In this document: one piece after another, positions 5,606-8,221 of the stretch
How the letters are laid out: each line of letters begins with the position of its first letter
Position numbering within the stretch: the stretch's first letter is position 1
Assembly (NCBI GenBank): GCA_964372445.1
Contig: CAYJQO010000027.1
Span: forward strand, 1 to 8,221
Source: CAYJQO01 sp964372445
GTDB taxonomy: Bacteria > Patescibacteriota > Minisyncoccia > UBA6257 > GWB1-50-10
Length of the DNA: 8,221 nt
Reading direction: 5' to 3'
Made by a program: the position numbers and the translations under genes
The notes under the pieces: model-generated
The model's input: the letters and a program-made list of their open reading frames with translations, nothing else
Databases searched by the model: none
What the model was told of the DNA's origin: nothing

Positions 5606-5932
5606 CGCGGGCGGCCTATTGCCCTATGGGGCAATATACTTAGTCTCCGCTAATACAGTTTCCCTGCTGGGAACCGATTGGTTCGATCCACGCGTTGAAC
5701 GGGCGGCTGTGAGAAGCATCGGCTCGCTCACCTTGCCCCTCGTCCCCTTCCCCCCCCCACCAGTGGGGGTTGAGGTTTTGACAACCGCTGCTCAACGCTT
5801 GGGTTACTGCTCTCATCTTTATCCGATGCCCGGTTCTCTGATCCTGTTGACATATGATTTGTCTTTTTTTCGTCAATGATGGTTAGAAAGGTAGCTATCG
5901 GTAAGGTACACTAAAAGGGTTGCTTCTGTCCA
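5606..5932. other. Gene-free stretch with many hairpins
   Basis: No convincing gene is seen in about 330 bases. A 78-codon minus-strand frame (5640-5876) has only a TTG start, no ribosome binding site and an unremarkable composition. Hairpins are frequent: TATTGCCC with GGGCAATA (5617-5636); TTCCC-GGGAA (5660-5673), overlapping GAACC-GGTTC (5671-5684); GTGAG plus AGC with GCT plus CTCAC (5709-5731); CCCCCA-TGGGGG (5754-5769). A C-rich run lies near 5750-5758. It could hold a structured RNA or degraded sequence. I find no match to tmRNA, RNase P, SRP RNA or 5S rRNA motifs. A weak TACACT box at 5907-5912 may be the -10 for the next gene. Confidence 0.4.
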
Positions 5933-6568
5933 ATGGACATTATCTCCCACGCTCTCTGGGGCGCCACGGTGGTTCGGAAAAAACCGCTCCTGTGGTGGGC
6001 GGCGCTCACGGGCGCCGCGCCAGACCTCCTCTCGAATGGCATCGCCTTCCTCTACCTCCTCTTCGCGCACGGTCGGCTGTGGTCAACCACCACGTGGCCG
6101 CTCCTCCCCCCTACGCTCAAGAGCCTCTACTCGCTCACCCATAGCCTCATCGGTCTCGCCATCGTCGCAGGGCTCTTCCTCCTCTTCGAGCGACGGTACT
6201 TTGTGCTCGTGCTTCCCTACGCGCTCCACCTTGCCATGGATCTCATGAGCCACCGCGGCGACTTCCTGTACCGCCTGCTCTACCCGCTCGTCGAGTACGA
6301 CGCAAACCGCATCACCGGGCTGAACTGGTGGGAACACTGGTGGCTCTGGGCGTCCAACCTAGCCCTTCTCGTTGTGGTGAACCTTGTGGTACACTGGCAC
6401 CACAAGGGGGGGTGTCCCCTCTCGGAGGGCGGCACCATCGCCAAGCCCCACCTTCAAATCAGACGAGGAGTGCTAGCGGGCCGTAGTACCTGTCCGCCTG
6501 GACCTGTGCCAGGCAGTCCGGCGGGTACCGGCAACGGCATGCATGGGGGGTCGAGCGGGAGTGAGTAA
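5933..6568 (+). CDS. Membrane metal-dependent hydrolase, YdjM/DUF457-like
   Basis: The 211-residue protein begins MDIISHALWG, the hallmark start of the YdjM/YbcI (DUF457) family of inner-membrane predicted metal hydrolases. Likely metal ligands are visible: H6, D31 in APDLLS, H70 in SLTHSLIG, and H99, D103 and H107 in HLAMDLMSH. Hydrophobic segments lie near 15-45, 71-104 and 138-156. The natural substrate of the family is not settled. Upstream AAAGGG is poorly spaced as a ribosome binding site. The last 50 or so residues, after HWHHKGG, are rich in Gly, Pro and Ser and are encoded by palindromic DNA. They do not look like part of the family. The change occurs at a run of seven Gs (6406-6412), so a frameshift or a sequence error there may have removed the true stop. 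Confidence 0.8.
   Translation: MDIISHALWGATVVRKKPLLWWAALTGAAPDLLSNGIAFLYLLFAHGRLWSTTTWPLLPPTLKSLYSLTHSLIGLAIVAGLFLLFERRYFVLVLPYALHLAMDLMSHRGDFLYRLLYPLVEYDANRITGLNWWEHWWLWASNLALLVVVNLVVHWHHKGGCPLSEGGTIAKPHLQIRRGVLAGRSTCPPGPVPGSPAGTGNGMHGGSSGSE
6382..6407. repeat. 9-bp inverted repeat at the end of the hydrolase core
   Basis: CCTTGTGGT (6382-6390) and ACCACAAGG (6399-6407) are perfectly complementary around an 8-base loop. They directly precede the G run where the protein tail becomes atypical. Confidence 0.5.
6486..6528. repeat. Nested hairpin inside the hydrolase C-terminal tail
   Basis: GCCTGG (6496-6501) pairs with CCAGGC (6509-6514) around a 7-base loop, and outer arms GTACC (6486-6490) and GGTAC (6524-6528) enclose it. 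Such structure is more usual between genes than inside a conserved coding region. Confidence 0.5.
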
Positions 6569-6598
6569 GTGAGCTGCTTTGCTTATGAACCGTGAGAC

Positions 6599-6649
6599 GG
6601 GCGCAACGTTATGCGATAGCATCGATGCGCCCAGGCTTTCAAGTTTTTT
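6599..6649 (+). terminator. Terminator-like hairpin after the hydrolase gene
   Basis: GGGCGCA (6599-6605) pairs with TGCGCCC (6626-6632), with an inner ATGC-GCAT helix around a GATA loop. Six Ts follow, but only after 11 intervening bases, so it is not a canonical terminator. It lies 30 bases past the stop at 6568. Confidence 0.45.
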
Positions 6650-6652
6650 GGT

Positions 6653-6686
6653 CGGGGTGTCGTATAGTGGTAGTACATATGTATGG
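6653..6686 (+). pseudogene. Partial copy of the tRNA-Pro 5' half
   Basis: These 34 bases match the first 34 bases of the tRNA-Pro gene 49 bases downstream at 29 positions. All five differences are transitions. The copy covers the acceptor 5' strand, the D arm and the anticodon stem up to the second anticodon base, then switches to CCCCGCAC. It has no anticodon 3' stem and no T arm of its own, so it cannot fold as a normal tRNA. Confidence 0.7.
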
Positions 6687-6802
6687 CCCCGCACTAAAAA
6701 TCGGAGTGTCGTATAGTGGCAGTACGCATGCATGGGGTGCATGTAGCGGGAGTTCGATTCTCCCCACTCCGACAATCAATTCTATCGATTTTGGTGCGGG
6801 GC
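6686..6802. repeat. Inverted repeat bracketing the tRNA-Pro gene
   Basis: GCCCCGCACTAAAAATCG (6686-6703) is nearly the reverse complement of CGATTTTGGTGCGGGGC (6786-6802), differing by one wobble and one extra A. A direct-orientation relative of the right arm, TTTTGGTCGGGG, lies at 6646-6657, so the left arm could pair with either side. Confidence 0.65.
6702..6772 (+). tRNA. tRNA-Pro (GGG anticodon)
   Basis: The 71 bases fold as a complete cloverleaf. The acceptor CGGAGTG (6702-6708) pairs with CACTCCG (6765-6771), with discriminator A at 6772. The D arm GTAT-GTAC carries AGTGGCA in the loop. The anticodon stem CATGC (6727-6731) pairs with GCATG (6739-6743) around ATGGGGT, giving U33, anticodon GGG (6734-6736) and G37, as expected for proline. 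The variable loop is four bases (TAGC). The T arm GGGAG-TTCGATT-CTCCC is perfect. CCA is not encoded. The GGG anticodon reads CCC and CCU codons. The gene is bracketed by inverted arms and preceded by a partial copy of itself. Minus-strand open frames over it are shadows. Confidence 0.92.
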
Positions 6803-6842
6803 GGGAAGAAAAAAGAGTGTGGGGAAAATGAATTCCCGCCCC
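6798..6842. repeat. 10-bp inverted repeat downstream of the tRNA
   Basis: GGGGCGGGAA (6798-6807) pairs perfectly with TTCCCGCCCC (6833-6842) around a 25-base loop. Its left arm overlaps the right arm of the repeat that brackets the tRNA, so the two structures compete. Confidence 0.55.
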
Positions 6843-6910
6843 ACCCTCGCTTTCCGAAATGAATGTGCGCAAACAATTAAAGGAAAGAATGATTCCATAA
6901 ATTTTTGATG

Positions 6911-6942
6911 CAGAAATTTGTAAGGATTTCTGTTTTTTGTTT
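6911..6942 (+). terminator. AT-rich terminator candidate
   Basis: CAGAAAT (6911-6917) pairs with ATTTCTG (6926-6932) around 8 bases, followed directly by TTTTTTGTTTG. The stem is weak but the T-tract is strong. It may end the tRNA transcript. The roughly 65 bases before it are AT-rich and hold no gene that I can support. Confidence 0.55.
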
Positions 6943-6956
6943 GCTTGCGTCGCCCC

Positions 6957-6985
6957 TTGACGTAACAGACATCTTATGATAGGAT
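6957..6985 (+). promoter_or_regulatory. Promoter of the 338-residue gene
   Basis: TTGACG (6957-6962, five of six) is followed after 17 bases by TAGGAT (6980-6985), with a TGA extension directly before the -10. Transcription would begin near 6992, right at a hairpin. Confidence 0.65.
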
Positions 6986-6993
6986 AGATTGAA

Positions 6994-7014
6994 ACCAAAC
7001 CAAGGTGGTTTGGT
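6994..7014 (+). promoter_or_regulatory. Leader hairpin at the mRNA 5' end
   Basis: ACCAAACC (6994-7001) pairs perfectly with GGTTTGGT (7007-7014) around a 5-base AAGGT loop. The predicted transcript starts within a few bases of it. A 5' stabilising role is likely; a regulatory role is possible. Confidence 0.5.
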
Positions 7015-7030
7015 AAATTACAGCACATTG

Positions 7031-7038
7031 AAAGGAGG
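7031..7038 (+). promoter_or_regulatory. Strong Shine-Dalgarno that sets the start at 7046
   Basis: AAAGGAGG lies seven bases before the ATG at 7046. This rules out the in-frame upstream ATG at 6989, which lies in the likely promoter-leader boundary and has no such site. Confidence 0.85.
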
Positions 7039-7045
7039 AATACCG

Positions 7046-8062
7046 ATGAGCCTAGTCATCGCAACACGCGGTGCCCAATCCGAGAAAGTCGTGGATGGGC
7101 GGCGCAAGCAAGTCGTACCATTCGTCGGCGCGGATCGCGAAGGCGAGTTCGCACAGATGGGGGTCGGCCTCATCTTTCCCGACGAGCAGAAGGGAACCAC
7201 TTGGGGCCTCGTGATGCCCCACGCGCTCATTCAATCGTGGCGCGGCATGAAGATTCTCGAACGGATCGAACACATCGGCCATGGCACGCTCTGCGCGTGC
7301 TGGACGGTAGCGCGGCGTGACGTTCACAACAGCGACAAGAGTCATCTGGACGAACTCGCCGAGCAAGTCGGCGGCGCCGACAAGCTGCAGGCGCTTCGTG
7401 ACGAAGTGCTCGCGTCTGTACCGAGTGCTGAAGAGCTCAACGCCATGATCACGAATCTTCGCGAGAAGGGGGTGGATGTGGACAGTTGGGAGCTCGAGGA
7501 AGAAGTGAAGGCCGGACGAATCGCAACGAGTTCTCTCATCGAGACGCTCGCACGCGAGACGGAGGATCGCAGACAGGCGTACAAGCGCGAGGAAGAGGAA
7601 GTCAACAGACCTCTCTCGCGTGAGGAGAGCCTCGGCGCTTTCTTCGAGGATCTCGGGATCGCCAACTTCATCATCGGCGGCGGGTTCGGCGGTTACGGCA
7701 TGGATTGGGGTCACATCAAGCTCGACGAACTTGACCGGACCGCCAAGCGCGACAGCTTCAGCAACTACCTCACAGAGGGACCTCGGCTGGAGCACACAAC
7801 CGGAGGGCCGGAGACGTTCTCTGCTCCCGTTGCACCTGGCGTCACCATGTACACAACCTCGTTCGGCGAAATCGAGCAGCCCTGGTTCACTGCCATGGAC
7901 GGCACGAAGTACACATTCGTGTCCGCGAAGTTCCGCGATGATCACTTCCACATCAAGACGAAAGTCGAGAAGGGGGAAGCGACGCCTGTCGAAGGCGAGT
8001 ACACCATCAACGAGCTCCGCGGCATGATCGGATCACTTCCGCCCAAGCCGGTGGCACAGTAG
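7046..8062 (+). CDS. Unrecognised 338-residue soluble protein
   Basis: The start at 7046 is fixed by AAAGGAGG. The protein has no signal peptide or membrane segment. An N-terminal mixed region (1-95) includes GVGLIFPDEQKGTTWGLVMP and a CAC pair (C83, C85). A long, charged helical part (about 96-205), rich in Glu, Lys and Arg, may form a coiled coil. A glycine-rich turn IIGGGFGGYGMDWG (209-222) follows. The C-terminal region (about 255-338) looks strand-rich, with TKYTFVSAKF and HFHIKTKVEKG. I recognise no family and no catalytic motif. A good promoter, a 5' hairpin, a strong ribosome binding site and a strong terminator suggest a single-gene transcript with high expression. A long minus-strand frame over the same bases (7052-7951) lacks these signals and is treated as a shadow. 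Confidence 0.88.
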   Translation: MSLVIATRGAQSEKVVDGRRKQVVPFVGADREGEFAQMGVGLIFPDEQKGTTWGLVMPHALIQSWRGMKILERIEHIGHGTLCACWTVARRDVHNSDKSHLDELAEQVGGADKLQALRDEVLASVPSAEELNAMITNLREKGVDVDSWELEEEVKAGRIATSSLIETLARETEDRRQAYKREEEEVNRPLSREESLGAFFEDLGIANFIIGGGFGGYGMDWGHIKLDELDRTAKRDSFSNYLTEGPRLEHTTGGPETFSAPVAPGVTMYTTSFGEIEQPWFTAMDGTKYTFVSAKFRDDHFHIKTKVEKGEATPVEGEYTINELRGMIGSLPPKPVAQ

Positions 8063-8080
8063 GGTTTCCTCGGCAGAGTC

Positions 8081-8101
8081 GCCTCGCTTTTTCGGTGAGG
8101 C
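8081..8101 (+). repeat. Small hairpin after the 338-residue gene
   Basis: GCCTCGC (8081-8087) pairs with GTGAGGC (8095-8101) with one G-U pair, around a TTTTTCG loop. It has no T-tract after it, so it is not itself a terminator. Confidence 0.4.
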
Positions 8102-8108
8102 CAGCATT

Positions 8109-8158
8109 AGCCCCTAGTGGAGTTCCGTTCGCGGAACTTCGCTAGGGGTTTTCTATTT
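8109..8158 (+). terminator. Strong rho-independent terminator
   Basis: A 17-bp stem (8111-8127 with 8132-8148, two of the pairs being G-U) closes a TTCG tetraloop and is followed by TTTTCTATTT. It begins about 47 bases after the stop at 8062. Confidence 0.9.
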
Positions 8159-8168
8159 GTCCCAACAA

Positions 8169-8207
8169 GTGGAGCCCCACGGCCTTACGGCCGTGGCACC
8201 TCTCCAC
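8169..8207. repeat. Two-tier inverted repeat near the right edge
   Basis: CCACGGCC (8177-8184) pairs with GGCCGTGG (8189-8196) around TTAC. Outer arms GTGGAG (8169-8174) and CTCCAC (8202-8207) enclose it. No gene is visible between 8159 and the window end. Confidence 0.5.
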
Positions 8208-8221
8208 ACGCTTCGTCGGGC

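Noticed and set aside
5680..5690. GGTTCGATCC resembling a tRNA T loop
   Set aside because: The flanking bases do not form a T stem, and no acceptor or anticodon arm is present nearby.
5640..5876. Minus-strand 78-codon frame
   Set aside because: It has a TTG start, no ribosome binding site, no recognisable domain, and hairpin-rich DNA beneath it.
6860..6901. 13-codon plus-strand frame MNVRKQLKERMIP
   Set aside because: It is too short, lacks a ribosome binding site at its start and has no partner; chance is the simplest explanation.
6473..7028. Minus-strand frames with RIELPLHAPHACVLPLYDTP-like sequence
   Set aside because: These are antisense readings of the tRNA-Pro gene and its half-copy, a well-known type of spurious protein annotation.
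7052..7951. Minus-strand open frame of 299 codons
   Set aside because: It is opposite the 338-residue gene, which has a promoter, a Shine-Dalgarno and a terminator on the plus strand.
1..8221. CRISPR array, transposase or integrase
   Set aside because: No regularly spaced repeats and no recombinase-like protein were found in any frame examined.

Overview
The window looks like a piece of a compact, GC-rich bacterial chromosome. My best guess is a Candidate Phyla Radiation (Patescibacteria) lineage. That guess rests on very short spacers, two promoters that leave almost no 5' leader, a minimal zinc-ribbon L28 of about 63 residues, and several proteins with no family I recognise. No single gene here proves the phylum. 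The ribosomal proteins and EF-G are plainly bacterial, and S12 carries the roughly 13-residue insertion also found in Bacillus and relatives.

The left half is read on the minus strand. From upstream to downstream it holds a site-2-type membrane metalloprotease (3893-4537), rpsL (3431-3844), rpsG (2954-3427), fusA (480-2585) and the start of an unrecognised gene that leaves the window at base 1. This is the classic str operon, but it is interrupted. An AT-rich island of about 250 bp lies between rpsG and fusA. It contains a 54-residue two-helix membrane protein gene on the opposite strand (2738-2902), a terminator that can work in both directions (2909-2940), and, at the fusA side, a second copy of the first 13 codons of fusA (within 2591-2683). 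That copy matches the real one at 12 of 13 residues but differs at most codons. fusA therefore probably has its own promoter.

The right half is read on the plus strand. It holds a membrane-anchored, proline-linked beta-domain protein (4579-5220), rpmB/L28 (5377-5568), a gene-free stretch rich in hairpins (5606-5932), a YdjM/DUF457-type membrane metal-dependent hydrolase with a suspicious C-terminal tail (5933-6568), a tRNA-Pro(GGG) gene (6702-6772), and a 338-residue protein of unknown function (7046-8062). The last gene has a consensus-like promoter, a leader hairpin, a near-perfect Shine-Dalgarno and a strong terminator. Just upstream of the tRNA is a partial copy of its own 5' half, and both lie inside a set of three mutually complementary arms.

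Functionally the window is mostly translation machinery (S12, S7, EF-G, L28, tRNA-Pro) with envelope proteins around it. The most interesting features are the rearranged rpsG-fusA junction and the tRNA-Pro repeat cluster. No CRISPR array, transposase, integrase or rRNA gene was seen.
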